A DNA stretch of 64,000 nt, from positions 30,247-94,246 of the forward strand of contig CAXTEJ010000007.1 in assembly GCA_964243295.1 (NCBI GenBank), read 5' to 3'. Of this stretch, positions 9,828 through 18,273 are shown in pieces; position 1 is the first letter of the stretch, and every line of letters starts with the position of its first letter. The notes below the pieces were generated by a model that searched no databases, was not told the DNA's origin, and saw only the letters and a list, made by a program, of their open reading frames with translations. Origin of the DNA: CAXTEJ01 sp964243295. Lineage in GTDB: Bacteria; Actinomycetota; Actinomycetes; Actinomycetales; Angustibacteraceae. The translations under genes and the position numbers were made by a program.

Positions 9828-10913
9828 TCAGCCGCGCACGCGCAGCAGCGTCGCGTACAGCGTGAGCCCGGGCCCGAACGCGAGAGCCACGACCGGGTCG
9901 CCGTCGGCGAGACCCCCGGTCTGCAGCAGCCGGTCGACCACCAGCAGGACCGTCGCGCTGGAGCAGTTGCCGTACTCGCGCAGCACCTCCCGTGATGCGG
10001 TGGTCGCCGAGTCAGGCAGCCCCAGCCGCTCCTGGACGACGTCGACGATGCGCGGGCCGCCGGGGTGGATCGCCCAGCCGCGCACGTCGTCGCGGGTGAA
10101 CCCGTTGCGCGACAGCAGCCCGTCGACGACGTCGGCGACGTGCAGCGCGAGCACGTCCGGCACCTTGGGTGACAGGCCCATCTTGAAGCCGAGGTCGGTG
10201 ACGTCCCACGTCATGAGGTCGCTGGTGGTGACGTCGGTGCGGGCCGCCACGTCGACGACCTCGAGCCCCGCGAGGTCGGTGCCGTCGTCCGAGGGCTGCA
10301 GCACGACCGCCGCTGCGGCGTCGGCGAACAGCGCGTGGGCCACCATCTGCTGCAGGTCGTCGCGCGACGGCGCACCCTGCCTGGCGCTCGGTGCCGCGGG
10401 TTGCACGTGCAGGCTGGTGAGCTCAAGGCACAACATGACCGCGGGCCTGCGCCGGGCGGTGACGAAGTCGGCGACCGCGCCGAGTCCGGGGATGGCGGCG
10501 TAGCAGCCCATGTGCCCCACAACGAGGCGCTGCACGTCGGCGGTCATGCCGAGGTCGCGGCCGAGCAGGATGTCGATGCCCGGGGTTCCGTAACCGGTGC
10601 ACGAGACCACGCTGAACAGGCCCACCTCGTCGGCGTCCAGGCCGGCGGCCTCGAGCGCGCCCGTCACGGCTTCCTTGCCGAGCGGCATGGCCTCCTGCTG
10701 GTAGCGGCGCATGCGCTCGCCGGTGGTCGTCTCGCTGAGGTCCTCGCGGGAGGGGTCGACGACGGCGTGCCGGGTCGTGATGCCGGCGGACTCGAACACC
10801 CGGCGGGCGACCCGGTTGCCGGCGTAGTGCTCGGCGAAGAAGCCGTCCCACACGGCCTGCTGGCCCATGGCGGCAGGGACGGCGTGGCCGAACCCGGTGA
10901 CCCGAGCGCTCAT
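9828..10913 (-). CDS. Type III polyketide synthase (chalcone/stilbene synthase family)
   Basis: A 361-residue homodimer-type ketosynthase that extends an acyl-CoA starter with malonyl units and cyclises the chain. The catalytic triad is visible: Cys137 in GHMGCYAAIPG, His283 in WAIHPGGP and Asn316 in EYGNCSSAT. The motif SCTGYGTPGIDILLGRDLGM is typical of bacterial alkylresorcinol/alkylpyrone-type enzymes, suggesting a fatty-acyl starter (inference). The ATG start overlaps the methyltransferase stop (ATGA, 10910-10913). The context of a methyltransferase and a divergent UbiA prenyltransferase points to a methylated or prenylated phenolic lipid or quinone. Confidence 0.93.
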   Translation of the reverse strand: MSARVTGFGHAVPAAMGQQAVWDGFFAEHYAGNRVARRVFESAGITTRHAVVDPSREDLSETTTGERMRRYQQEAMPLGKEAVTGALEAAGLDADEVGLFSVVSCTGYGTPGIDILLGRDLGMTADVQRLVVGHMGCYAAIPGLGAVADFVTARRRPAVMLCLELTSLHVQPAAPSARQGAPSRDDLQQMVAHALFADAAAAVVLQPSDDGTDLAGLEVVDVAARTDVTTSDLMTWDVTDLGFKMGLSPKVPDVLALHVADVVDGLLSRNGFTRDDVRGWAIHPGGPRIVDVVQERLGLPDSATTASREVLREYGNCSSATVLLVVDRLLQTGGLADGDPVVALAFGPGLTLYATLLRVRG

Positions 10914-11665
10914 CGCGCCTCCTCCTTGACGCCGTGCGCCTGGAACAGCCCCGACGTCACGCGCGTCGTGACCATGGTGACCCCCTCGCGGCGGCCGAGG
11001 AGCCAGCCGAGGTAACCCGGCAGGCTCGGACGCAGCCCGCTGAGCACCAGCGGCACGCCTAGCCGCGCGCAGCGGCGCACCAGCTCGCGCCTGTCGATGA
11101 ACAGGGCCGGGTCGTGCAGGTAGCGCGGCGGGCCGGCGGGGATGCGTTCGCCGACGGTCACCGAGCTGAAGGTGCCCCACCGGGTGCGGGCGATGGTGTC
11201 GATGACGAGCGTGCCGCCGGGGCGCAGCAGGCGCACCGCCTCCGAGAGCACCCGCCACGGGTCGGCGACGTGCTCGAGCACCTCACCGGCGAGGACGACG
11301 TCGGCGCAGTCGTCAGGCAGCGGCACCGCGGCCACGTCGGCGCGCACGGCACGCACGCCGTGCGCGGCGGCCACGCGCAGCGAGGGACCGGACAGGTCCA
11401 CGCCCACGTGCCGGTAGCCGAGCCGCGTGACGTGGGGGGCCATCAGGCCGCCGCCGCAGGCGAGGTCGACGAGCAGCGCGTCAGGCCTGCCGGCGGGCGG
11501 CACCAGCCGCGCCCGCGCCTCGCCGATCCAGTGCAGCATGGCGAAGCGGCCGCGGCGGTCCCACCAGGTGCCGACGAGCTCGTCGTACTGCGCCGGGTCG
11601 TTGCGGGACGGTGTCGCGGGCGGTGTCGCCGTGGCTGTCGAGCCGGTGGTGCGTTCCTGCAACAC
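10910..11665 (-). CDS. Class I SAM-dependent methyltransferase (UbiG/UbiE-like)
   Basis: A 251-residue Rossmann-fold methyltransferase. Motif I is LLVDLACGGGLMAP, the acidic ribose contact is HVGVDLS, the motif II region is DVVLAGEVLEHVADP and motif III is LLRPGGTLVIDT. The best overall resemblance is to UbiG-type O-methyltransferases of quinone biosynthesis. It is first in the two-gene operon with the type III PKS and overlaps it by four bases, so it probably methylates the PKS product. In Streptomyces griseus the srs operon likewise pairs a type III PKS with a methyltransferase for phenolic lipids. The substrate here is inference. Confidence 0.88.
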   Translation of the reverse strand: MLQERTTGSTATATPPATPSRNDPAQYDELVGTWWDRRGRFAMLHWIGEARARLVPPAGRPDALLVDLACGGGLMAPHVTRLGYRHVGVDLSGPSLRVAAAHGVRAVRADVAAVPLPDDCADVVLAGEVLEHVADPWRVLSEAVRLLRPGGTLVIDTIARTRWGTFSSVTVGERIPAGPPRYLHDPALFIDRRELVRRCARLGVPLVLSGLRPSLPGYLGWLLGRREGVTMVTTRVTSGLFQAHGVKEEAR

Positions 11666-11691
11666 TCACGTCCTCCGTCACCTGCTGGCGC

Positions 11692-11709
11692 GGGCCATGG
11701 CCCATCAGG
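11692..11709. promoter_or_regulatory. Palindrome in the divergent PKS-operon/ubiA promoter region
   Basis: The 105-bp divergent region holds the 12-base palindrome GGGCCATGGCCC (11692-11703), nested between CCTG (11681-11684) and CAGG (11706-11709). It is well placed to be a shared operator, but no adjacent regulator gene is present. Confidence 0.35.
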
Positions 11710-11770
11710 CACAGTAATCGCAGCCGTGGCCGCGAGCGCGCGGGGACCCATCGGTCAGGACGGAGGGTGA

Positions 11771-12634
11771 GTGCCACCGTCAGCCCGGTCGTCGGCCGCC
11801 ACCGCTGCCCGCCCGACCCCACCGTCGCCGTGGTCGACCGTCCGCGACTACGCCTTCGCGACGCACCTGGGCCCGACCGTGGCCGTCACGGCCTTCACAG
11901 CCGCGCTGGCGCTGGCAGCCGGCACCGGCGCCCGGACGCTGCTCGTCGTGGCCGCGGTCGCGGCCGGCCAGCTGAGCATCGGCTGGAGCAACGACCACCT
12001 CGACGCGGGTGTCGACCGCGCCGCGGGGCGGCTGGACAAGGCGCTGGTGCGCGGCGGTGTCAGCGAGCGCGGCCTGCTGGTGGCCGCCGTGACCGCAGCG
12101 GCCGTGAGCGTCCCACTGTCGCTCGCGTGCGGGCGCGCCGCCGGGTTCGCCGCCATCGCCACGACGGCGTGCGGCTGGTCGTACAACCTCGGTCTGAAGC
12201 GGACGCTGCTGAGCCCGCTGCCGTACGCGGTCGCCTTCGCGCTGACGCCCCCCGCCTTCACCGCGCTCGCAGCCGGCCACCCCCCCGAGGCGCCGGTCGT
12301 GGTCGCGGGCGGGCTGCTGGGCCTGTGCGCCCACTTCACCAACGGGGTCAAGGACCTCGACGCCGACGCCGCCACCGGCGTCCGCGGGGCACCGCAGGCG
12401 CTGGGGGCGCGACGCTCCGGTCTGCTGTCGGCTGGGCTGCTGCTCGCGGCGGCGGTGGTGCTGCTGGTGCCGGGGGGCCAGCCCGGCGCGGTGTCGCTGG
12501 TCTGCGCGGGCCTGGCTGCAGCCCTCGCCGTCGGCTACGCGGCCCTGCTGTTCCGGCGTCGGGCCGACGGGCACGCGTTCACCCTCAACCTGCTGGCGGT
12601 CGGCGCGCTCGTCGCTGCCGTCGTGCTGCGCTGA
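11771..12634 (+). CDS. UbiA family prenyltransferase
   Basis: A 287-residue integral membrane protein with about eight helices that would transfer a prenyl group from a diphosphate donor to an aromatic acceptor. The first Asp-rich motif is NDHLDAGVDRAAGRLDKA and the second NGVKDLDAD; both coordinate magnesium diphosphate in this family. The YNLGLKRT loop after the third helix is also family-like. The start is GTG 11771, with GGAGG four bases upstream. It is transcribed divergently from the methyltransferase/PKS operon, suggesting a joint pathway. Menaquinone MenA is less likely because of the context and sequence but is not excluded. Confidence 0.87.
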   Translation: MPPSARSSAATAARPTPPSPWSTVRDYAFATHLGPTVAVTAFTAALALAAGTGARTLLVVAAVAAGQLSIGWSNDHLDAGVDRAAGRLDKALVRGGVSERGLLVAAVTAAAVSVPLSLACGRAAGFAAIATTACGWSYNLGLKRTLLSPLPYAVAFALTPPAFTALAAGHPPEAPVVVAGGLLGLCAHFTNGVKDLDADAATGVRGAPQALGARRSGLLSAGLLLAAAVVLLVPGGQPGAVSLVCAGLAAALAVGYAALLFRRRADGHAFTLNLLAVGALVAAVVLR

Positions 12635-12833
12635 GCGGGCGCCCGCACCTGCCCCGCCCGGCGGTGGCGGCCGGTCACCCTGCTGCTCGACCTCGTGGCG
12701 CCGTCGGGCCCGCGCTCACGGGGGAGATCCTGGACCCCGAGGGCGGGCCGGAGGCCACCTGGTGGTTCCCCCGCAGCCGTCGGCCGGACGGCGCAGCAGG
12801 CCGCAGCCGATTTCGGTTCCGCTGCCGTGGGCT

Positions 12834-12843
12834 GGTAGCGTCC
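12834..12843 (+). promoter_or_regulatory. Recurrent GGTAGCGTCC promoter element (copy 2, tRNA-Lys)
   Basis: TAGCGT (12836-12841) ends ten bases before the tRNA 5' end, a good position for its transcription start. The preceding ~200 bases hold no gene. Confidence 0.5.
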
Positions 12844-12850
12844 TCCCGTT

Positions 12851-12926
<76 letters not shown>

Positions 12927-12930
12927 GGCA

Positions 12931-12971
12931 CGGCGAAGGGCGTCCACCCACCGGGTGGACGCCCTTCGCCG
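12931..12971. terminator. Strong bidirectional hairpin terminator
   Basis: A perfect 19-bp inverted repeat (arms 12931-12949 and 12953-12971, three-base loop) lies between tRNA-Lys and the convergent PspA-operon end. There is no U tract, as is usual in high-GC actinomycetes. Confidence 0.85.
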
Positions 12972-12986
12972 TTCTCCTCCGCTGCG

Positions 12987-14432
12987 CTAGTCGCCGCCGC
13001 CGAAGTCGCCGCCGCCACCGAAGTCGCCCCCGCCGCCGAAGTCCCCGCCGCCACCACCGTCGAAGCCGCCGTCGAACCCGCCGTCGAAGCCACCACCACC
13101 GTCGTTGCCGCCGTCGTTGCCGCCGTCGTAACCGCCGTAGCCGCCGCCGTAGCCGCCGCCCCAGCCGCCGCCCATGGCGCCACCGAGCATGGTGCCGACG
13201 AGGATGCCGGGCAGCATGCCGCCCATCCCCATGCCCATGCCGAGCCCGCCGCCGCCGAAGTAGCCGCCGGCCCACGAGCCGTACGCCGGTCCGGCCTCCC
13301 AGTACGGACGCTGCTGGCCGTCGACCATCACCTGCCGGGAGTCGGGGTCCATGCCGCTCAGCACGCGCGCCGCGTCGGAGGCGCAAGCCGGCACGGGACG
13401 CACCTGGCCGCCGGCCGGTGCCCAGTCGACGTCCTGCACCGAGGGCCCGTGCTGGGGGTTGAAGAAGCACGGTGGGCGCTTGTCGGGGACCGGCCGGCCG
13501 GCCATGCGCGCCCGCACGCACTCCATCCGGTAGCGGCCCTCCTCCAGCGCGGTCGAGACCCCGCCGAGATCCTCCGGACGCTGCGCCGCGTCGAGCGAAC
13601 GCTTGGCGGCGTCGTAGCTGTCGAGCGCGCTCGAGTAGTCGGCGCGGGTGGCGTCGTCGACCTTCGGCGAGTCGACGTCGAGGTCGAGGTGGGCGATGTC
13701 CTCGCCGAGGCGGGTGACGTCCTCGGACGCCGTGGCACGCACCTGGGCGAGCTGCTGCTCGTCGGCGGCAGCCTCGCGCTTGCGCGACCGCGAGCGCTGC
13801 AGCAGCAGGGCGCCGCCACCGCCGACCGCGGCCAGCACCAGCACGCCGGTCAGCACACCGCCGCCGGAGCCCTCGTCGCCGGTGCTGCCGGCGCTGGTGC
13901 TGCCGTCGGACGACCTGCCGCCCGACGTGGCCGAGAGCCCGGCGAGGCCCGTGACAGCCGCGGCCACAGCCGGGCCGGCCGCGTCGTTGCCGCTCACGGC
14001 CGCGTCGCAGACCTGCTCGACCCGCGCCTGGTCGAGCACGTCGGAGACGCACCCCACGCCGCGCGAGGTCGCGACCACGTAGGTGCCGTCGCGGTTGACG
14101 GCCCGGCCGACGCTGCGGGCGAGCGCGCGGCTCGAACCGGCGGACTCGCGCGCCGACACCGGCAGCGCCGCGACGTAGATCGGCGTGCTCGTCGAGCCGA
14201 GGCTCGACCGGATCTGCGACTCCTGCGCGCCGAGCACGTCGTCGGCGCCGGGTGCGACGTACAGCGGCTGGGACGTCGTCAGGGCTGAACCGGCCTGCTG
14301 GACGGCCCCGCCCTGCGCCGCGGCCGGGCCGGCCGTGACGACCAGCGCGGCCGCGAGCGCGAGCGGCCCGGCCGCGAGCCTCGACACCCGGGCGGCGGTC
14401 GTGCGGGTGGGATGGCTGGGCACGCTCGTCAC
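12987..14432 (-). CDS. Secreted/membrane protein with glycine-rich tail, last gene of the pspA operon
   Basis: A 481-residue envelope protein. A signal peptide (about residues 1-40, cleavage near AAAQGG) leads to an extracytoplasmic domain containing PIYVAALPVSARES and GTYVVATSRGVGCVSD. A Ser/Gly linker, one transmembrane helix (GVLTGVLVLAAVGGGGALLL, about 195-215), a helical cytoplasmic region with long charged helices and a Gly/Asp/Phe-rich tail built of GGGGDF and GGFDG repeats follow. It resembles the TPM-like or Rv1476-like membrane proteins found near PspA, but the domain match is weak. It overlaps pspAA by four bases (GTGA), so a role in envelope stress is inferred from context. Confidence 0.6.
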   Translation of the reverse strand: MTSVPSHPTRTTAARVSRLAAGPLALAAALVVTAGPAAAQGGAVQQAGSALTTSQPLYVAPGADDVLGAQESQIRSSLGSTSTPIYVAALPVSARESAGSSRALARSVGRAVNRDGTYVVATSRGVGCVSDVLDQARVEQVCDAAVSGNDAAGPAVAAAVTGLAGLSATSGGRSSDGSTSAGSTGDEGSGGGVLTGVLVLAAVGGGGALLLQRSRSRKREAAADEQQLAQVRATASEDVTRLGEDIAHLDLDVDSPKVDDATRADYSSALDSYDAAKRSLDAAQRPEDLGGVSTALEEGRYRMECVRARMAGRPVPDKRPPCFFNPQHGPSVQDVDWAPAGGQVRPVPACASDAARVLSGMDPDSRQVMVDGQQRPYWEAGPAYGSWAGGYFGGGGLGMGMGMGGMLPGILVGTMLGGAMGGGWGGGYGGGYGGYDGGNDGGNDGGGGFDGGFDGGFDGGGGGDFGGGGDFGGGGDFGGGD

Positions 14433-14707
14433 CCGGGGATCAGACCGTCGTCGCCCAGCAGCTCGCGGACGTCGGCCAGCGCACTGTCGCTGCTCGGCAC
14501 CACGGCATCGGAGGGCACGAGCGAGTCGTCGGACAGCGGCGTGCCGTGCGCGCGCACTGCGGCCAGGAGCGCCTCGAGCGCCTGCCCGAACGCCGCCTCG
14601 TCGCCGGACTCGACCGCCTGCTCGACTGCGGCGTCCAGCTCGTTGAGGTCGTCGAGGCGAGCGTCGTCGACCTCGAGCTGACCCTCGCCGAGGATCCGGA
14701 CGATCAT
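14429..14707 (-). CDS. pspAA: PspA-associated protein PspAA
   Basis: A 92-residue acidic protein starting MIVRILGEGQLEVDDARLDD, the hallmark of the actinobacterial PspAA family. The first ~25 residues form a small beta-rich start, then helices rich in Ala, Glu and Leu, and the C-terminus ends in RELLGDDGLIPG. The ATG overlaps the pspA stop (ATGA, 14704-14707) and its stop overlaps the next gene, so all three are coupled. PspAA proteins are thought to modulate PspA function; the mechanism is not deducible here. Confidence 0.85.
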   Translation of the reverse strand: MIVRILGEGQLEVDDARLDDLNELDAAVEQAVESGDEAAFGQALEALLAAVRAHGTPLSDDSLVPSDAVVPSSDSALADVRELLGDDGLIPG

Positions 14708-15471
14708 CGTGCCTCCTCCGCCGTCTCGGCGTCCTGGATGTCGATGGCCTTGCGGCCCTGATCGGTCACGGCCTTCTGCGAGCCCTTCAACCGGGCGAGC
14801 TCGGCCTCGACGTCGGTGCTCGAGGAGATCGCGTCGAGCTCGGCCTGGATCGAGTCCTTGCTGCCGGTGCCCGTCATGTCGTCGAGCGCGCCCGAGGCGA
14901 GCAGCCCGTCGATGGCGCCGGCGCGGGCCTGCAGCGCGGCTGTCTTGTCCTCGGCGCGCTGGACGGCGAGGCCGATGTCGCCCATCTCCTCACCCATGCC
15001 CGACACGGCCTCGCCGATGCGGCTCTGCGCCTCGGCGGCCGAGTAGGTGGCCTTGATGGTCTCCTTGCGGGTGCGGAACGCCTCGACCTTGGCCTGCAGC
15101 CGCTGCGACGAGCTCGTGAGCTTGTCCTCCTGCGCCTGCAGGTCGTCGAGCTGGCGCTGCATGTCGAGCAGCTGCTGCTGGACGCCGGACCGCCGGGTCA
15201 GCGCCTCGCGCGCGAGGTCCTCGCGGCCGGCGGCGAGCGCCTGGGCAGCCTGCTGCTGCCCCTTGTCGGCGGAGGTCTGCAGCTGCTGGATCTGCAGCTC
15301 GAGGCGCTTGCGGCTCGTCGCGACGTCGACCACCCCCCGCCGCACCTGCGCGAGCATCTCGAGCTGGCGCTCGTAGGAGTAGTCGAGGGTCTGGCGCGGG
15401 TCCTCCGCTCGGTCGAGCGCAGAGCTCGCCTTGGACTTGAAGATCATGGCCAAGCGATTGCTGAGGGACAT
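14704..15471 (-). CDS. pspA: PspA/IM30 family membrane-stress protein
   Basis: A 255-residue, almost wholly alpha-helical coiled-coil protein of the ESCRT-III-like PspA/Vipp1 family, which binds stressed membranes. The N-terminal amphipathic helix (MSLSNRLAMIFKSKASSALD) is followed by EDPRQTLDYSYERQLEMLAQ, the conserved PspA helix-1 start. The long coiled coil extends to about residue 215, and the last ~40 residues are less conserved. ATG 15469-15471 was chosen because it starts the amphipathic helix and has a GGGAG site upstream; an upstream frame extension has no homology. It heads a coupled three-gene operon. Confidence 0.94.
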   Translation of the reverse strand: MSLSNRLAMIFKSKASSALDRAEDPRQTLDYSYERQLEMLAQVRRGVVDVATSRKRLELQIQQLQTSADKGQQQAAQALAAGREDLAREALTRRSGVQQQLLDMQRQLDDLQAQEDKLTSSSQRLQAKVEAFRTRKETIKATYSAAEAQSRIGEAVSGMGEEMGDIGLAVQRAEDKTAALQARAGAIDGLLASGALDDMTGTGSKDSIQAELDAISSSTDVEAELARLKGSQKAVTDQGRKAIDIQDAETAEEAR

Positions 15472-15569
15472 GCCCACTCCCGTCTCGGTGCTGCACCGAC
15501 GTCGATGCCTCGACACCCTGTCATGACGTGCCCGCGGCCGCCCGGGTTCCCGAACGCGGGCGGCGCTCG

Positions 15570-15902
15570 TCAGGGCGTGCTGACGGCGTACTTCGCGGCG
15601 ATCTCCGTCGTGGTCGTGCAGGGCCGCGGCTCGTGGCACTCGCGACACAGCGTGGAGTCGTCGGCCACGACGATCTCGTTGGCGAGGCGTGAGTGGGCCG
15701 CGGCCATCGCGCGGTCGAGTCGCAGGTCGCGCGCCACCTGGTCGGGGTCGCCGGCCCCCTCGACCACGGTTCCGGCCGCGATGCGCGCGTCGATCTCCAG
15801 CACCACCCGCTCGGGCAGCTCGGTCAGCTCGCTCGCCGGCCGTGCCGGTGCAGGGTCCGCTGACGCGTCGGGGTCAACTGGCTCGTGCGCTGCGGGGTCC
15901 AT
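15570..15902 (-). CDS. Small hypothetical protein with CxxC-like motif
   Basis: A 110-residue protein of unknown function. The N-terminal third is acidic and Pro/Ala-rich; the middle is a predicted helix (PERVVLEIDARIAAG); the C-terminus has LCRECHEPRPC, which could bind zinc. Third-position GC is high and even, as in neighbouring genes, so it is probably real. It lies ten bases upstream of the P450 stop in the same orientation but is not coupled to it. Confidence 0.5.
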   Translation of the reverse strand: MDPAAHEPVDPDASADPAPARPASELTELPERVVLEIDARIAAGTVVEGAGDPDQVARDLRLDRAMAAAHSRLANEIVVADDSTLCRECHEPRPCTTTTEIAAKYAVSTP

Positions 15903-15912
15903 GCCGCCGACG

Positions 15913-17343
15913 CTACCGCCACCGCGCGCCGGTGCGGCGGGTCAGCACCAGCGGCAGGCCGCCGCGCGGGCGCAGCGTCACCGACGCCTCGACGTGCGGC
16001 CGCCGCGGCCGTCCGTCACCATCGCTCGGCAGCGCCACCCGGTGCCCCCGCAGCAGCGTCACCAGCACGAGCACCGCCTCGACCACCGCGAAGTCGCGCC
16101 CGATGCACAGCCGCGGGCCCACCCCGAACGGCAGGTACGACCCGCGCGGGGTGGCCGACCGCTCGGCCGCGAACCGGTCGGGGTCGAACACCAGCGGGTC
16201 GGGCCACTCCGCGGGGCGGCGGTGCACCAGCCAGGGACTGACCACCACCAGCGTGCCGGCGGGCAGGCGCACGCCGCACACCACGTCGTCCCGCTCGGCC
16301 CGCCGGGTCACGACCCACGCCGGCGGGAACAGCCGCAGGGCCTCGTCCACGACGGCCCGGGCGTAGGGCAGCCGGGCGAGGTCGCGCCAGGCCGGCGCCC
16401 CGCCGTCCGGCAGCGTGGCGTCGAGCTCGTCGTGCAGCCGCTGCTGCACCTGCGGGTGGTCGGCGAGCAGCAGCAGCGTCCACGACAGCGCCGAGGCGAC
16501 CGTCTCGTGGCCGGCGATGACGAGGGTGACGAGCTCGTCGCGCACCTCGGCGTCGCTCAGCCCGCCCTCGGCGTCGGCCGAGCGCAGCAGCAGCGACAGC
16601 AGGTCGCGGTCGTCGTCGCGCACGCCCCGCGCCCGCCGTGACCGGACGACGTCCGCGCAGGTGCGGTCGAGCGTCGCGACGGCGCGGGCCAGGCGGCGTG
16701 ACGCCGGGGTCGGCAGCCAGCCCGGCTGCGGCGTGCGGGCCCGCTGGACGACGACGCCGAGCGCGTCGTGCACGGCGCTGACGATGCGCTCGCCGTCGGC
16801 CGCGAGGTCGGCGTCGAACAGCGTGCGCCCGACGACCTCGAGGGTCGCCTGCACGCACGCGGCGTCGACGTCGAGCGGGGTGCCGTCGGGATGGTCGCGC
16901 CAGCCCGCGACGACGCGGGCACCCGCGGCGGCTGCCTGCTCGGCGACCACGTCGAGGGTGCCGTGGTGGAACGCCGGCTGGGCGATGCGCCGCCGCCGCC
17001 GCCACTGCTCGCCGTCCGAGGTGAGGAGCCCACCGCCGGTCACGAGCGACAGCGCGCCGTACTGGATGGTGGCCTTGGAGTAGCCGCGGGCGTTCTCGAC
17101 CAGCACCCGCCGCACGCCTGCTGGGTCGTTGACGAGGAGCACCGGCGTCCGGGGCAGCGGGAACGCGACGACGTCACCGAAGCGCGCGACGACGCCCTCG
17201 AGGTAGCGCAGGGGGTCGCGGCGGATGGCGAGCAGGTCGCGCACCATCTCGCGCGGCACCGGGCCGTCCGCGTCGAGGACGGTGTAGCGCGCGTTGCGCC
17301 GGGACGTCGGGTGGCCGGCGCTCGTCGGTGTGCCCGTGCTCAC
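15913..17343 (-). CDS. Cytochrome P450
   Basis: A 476-residue haem monooxygenase. The haem loop FGVGPRLCIGRDF carries the thiolate Cys413; the I-helix oxygen-activation motif is AGHETVAS; the K-helix ExxR is EALR, followed by a PERF-like FDPDRF. The GWLPTPASRR and LLLLADHPQVQQRL segments resemble long-chain fatty-acid hydroxylating P450s of the CYP4/CYP102-like group, so a lipid substrate is a reasonable guess. The GTG start at 17341-17343 overlaps the DUF427 stop (GTGA). No ferredoxin or reductase is nearby. Confidence 0.93.
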   Translation of the reverse strand: MSTGTPTSAGHPTSRRNARYTVLDADGPVPREMVRDLLAIRRDPLRYLEGVVARFGDVVAFPLPRTPVLLVNDPAGVRRVLVENARGYSKATIQYGALSLVTGGGLLTSDGEQWRRRRRIAQPAFHHGTLDVVAEQAAAAGARVVAGWRDHPDGTPLDVDAACVQATLEVVGRTLFDADLAADGERIVSAVHDALGVVVQRARTPQPGWLPTPASRRLARAVATLDRTCADVVRSRRARGVRDDDRDLLSLLLRSADAEGGLSDAEVRDELVTLVIAGHETVASALSWTLLLLADHPQVQQRLHDELDATLPDGGAPAWRDLARLPYARAVVDEALRLFPPAWVVTRRAERDDVVCGVRLPAGTLVVVSPWLVHRRPAEWPDPLVFDPDRFAAERSATPRGSYLPFGVGPRLCIGRDFAVVEAVLVLVTLLRGHRVALPSDGDGRPRRPHVEASVTLRPRGGLPLVLTRRTGARWR

Positions 17344-17834
17344 CAGCCGTTCGACCCGGGGATCCCCTTGAAGGGGCCCACGACGTCGTCGGTGATCCAG
17401 CCGCCGTAGAAGCCGCCGTCCTGCGGGCGCACGACCTCGCCGTCGACCGTGCAGCGGTCCATGCGGCCCGGGTAGAGCGCGACGTGGTCGGCCAGCTGGG
17501 CGAACCCCGCCGTGGGCGAGCGGTAGGTCCACGCCCCCGCGGGGACGACGTACGAGCCGCCCACGACGTCGAGGTAGGACGCCTGCCCCTTCCACTCGCA
17601 GAAGGACGTGCCGTCGGCGGGGCGGAAGGCGTCGCGCTCGGCGTCGACGAGCGGGAGGTACCAGCTGGGCGGGTGGCTGGTCTCGAGCACCCGCAGCGCG
17701 CGCCGGGTGTCGACGACCACCTGACCGCCGAGCACGACGACGACGTGCTTGGGCGATCGCTCGACCCGCGGCGGGCGCGGGTAGTCCCAGACCGACTCCT
17801 GGCCGGGACCGGGCGACTCGGGGATCGGCCTCAT
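17340..17834 (-). CDS. DUF427 domain protein
   Basis: A 164-residue protein matching DUF427: VWDYPRPPRVERS, LETSHPPSWYLPL, SFCEWKGQASYLDV, WTYRSPTAGFAQLADHVALY and the C-terminal GGFYGGWITDDVVGPFKG. The family folds as a small beta barrel of unknown function. It is the middle gene of a fully coupled operon, ATGA with DUF3618 upstream and GTGA with the P450 downstream. The tight coupling suggests it serves the P450 or its substrate, but this is inference. Confidence 0.88.
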   Translation of the reverse strand: MRPIPESPGPGQESVWDYPRPPRVERSPKHVVVVLGGQVVVDTRRALRVLETSHPPSWYLPLVDAERDAFRPADGTSFCEWKGQASYLDVVGGSYVVPAGAWTYRSPTAGFAQLADHVALYPGRMDRCTVDGEVVRPQDGGFYGGWITDDVVGPFKGIPGSNGW

Positions 17835-18106
17835 CCGCGCCGGCGACGCCAGATCGCGAGCACCAGCAGCGACAGGGCCGCCCCGGCCACGGCTGCGATG
17901 CGCTCGACGCGCAGCTGGCCCTGCGGCGTCGTGATCGCGGCGCGTGCCTTCTCCTTGGCGCCCTCGGTGCCGCGGCGGGCGAGCTCCTTGGGGTGCACGC
18001 GCACCGCCAGCTCGTCGACGGTGCCCGCCAGGCGGGCGCGCGTGGCCTCGATGTCGGCCTCGATGGCCGCCGGGTCGCTGGGCCCGGACTTCGCGTCCTC
18101 GCTCAC
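17831..18106 (-). CDS. DUF3618 family membrane protein
   Basis: A 91-residue protein. The DUF3618 core is IEADIEATRARLAGTVDEL, VHPKELARRG and KEKARAAI, followed by one C-terminal transmembrane helix (VAGAALSLLVLAIW) and a basic RRRRG end. Its function is unknown. A GAGGAGAC ribosome-binding site precedes the GTG start at 18106. It leads the DUF3618-DUF427-P450 operon. Confidence 0.88.
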   Translation of the reverse strand: MSEDAKSGPSDPAAIEADIEATRARLAGTVDELAVRVHPKELARRGTEGAKEKARAAITTPQGQLRVERIAAVAGAALSLLVLAIWRRRRG

Positions 18107-18204
18107 GGTGTCTCCTCGTCGTCAGGTGGTGCGGCACCCGATCCTGCCGCACGCCGCCCAGCTGTGCAGCAGCGGCGGTGCGAGGCGGCCAGGCTCCCGC
18201 GCGC

Positions 18205-18214
18205 GGTAGCGTCC
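18205..18214 (+). promoter_or_regulatory. Recurrent GGTAGCGTCC promoter element (copy 3, peroxiredoxin)
   Basis: TAGCGT (18207-18212) lies about 60 bases before the GTG start of the peroxiredoxin gene, leaving room for a leader with the GAGGAG site. Confidence 0.45.
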
Positions 18215-18273
18215 GGCGGACCGCCCTGTCCACAGCGCTGCCCGCCACCGTCGACGCACCCGAGGAGACCGCC

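Noticed and set aside
13123..13180. Short tandem GCC/CCG-rich repeats resembling a satellite
   Set aside because: They are the coding sequence of the glycine-rich tail of the pspA-operon protein, not an independent repeat element.
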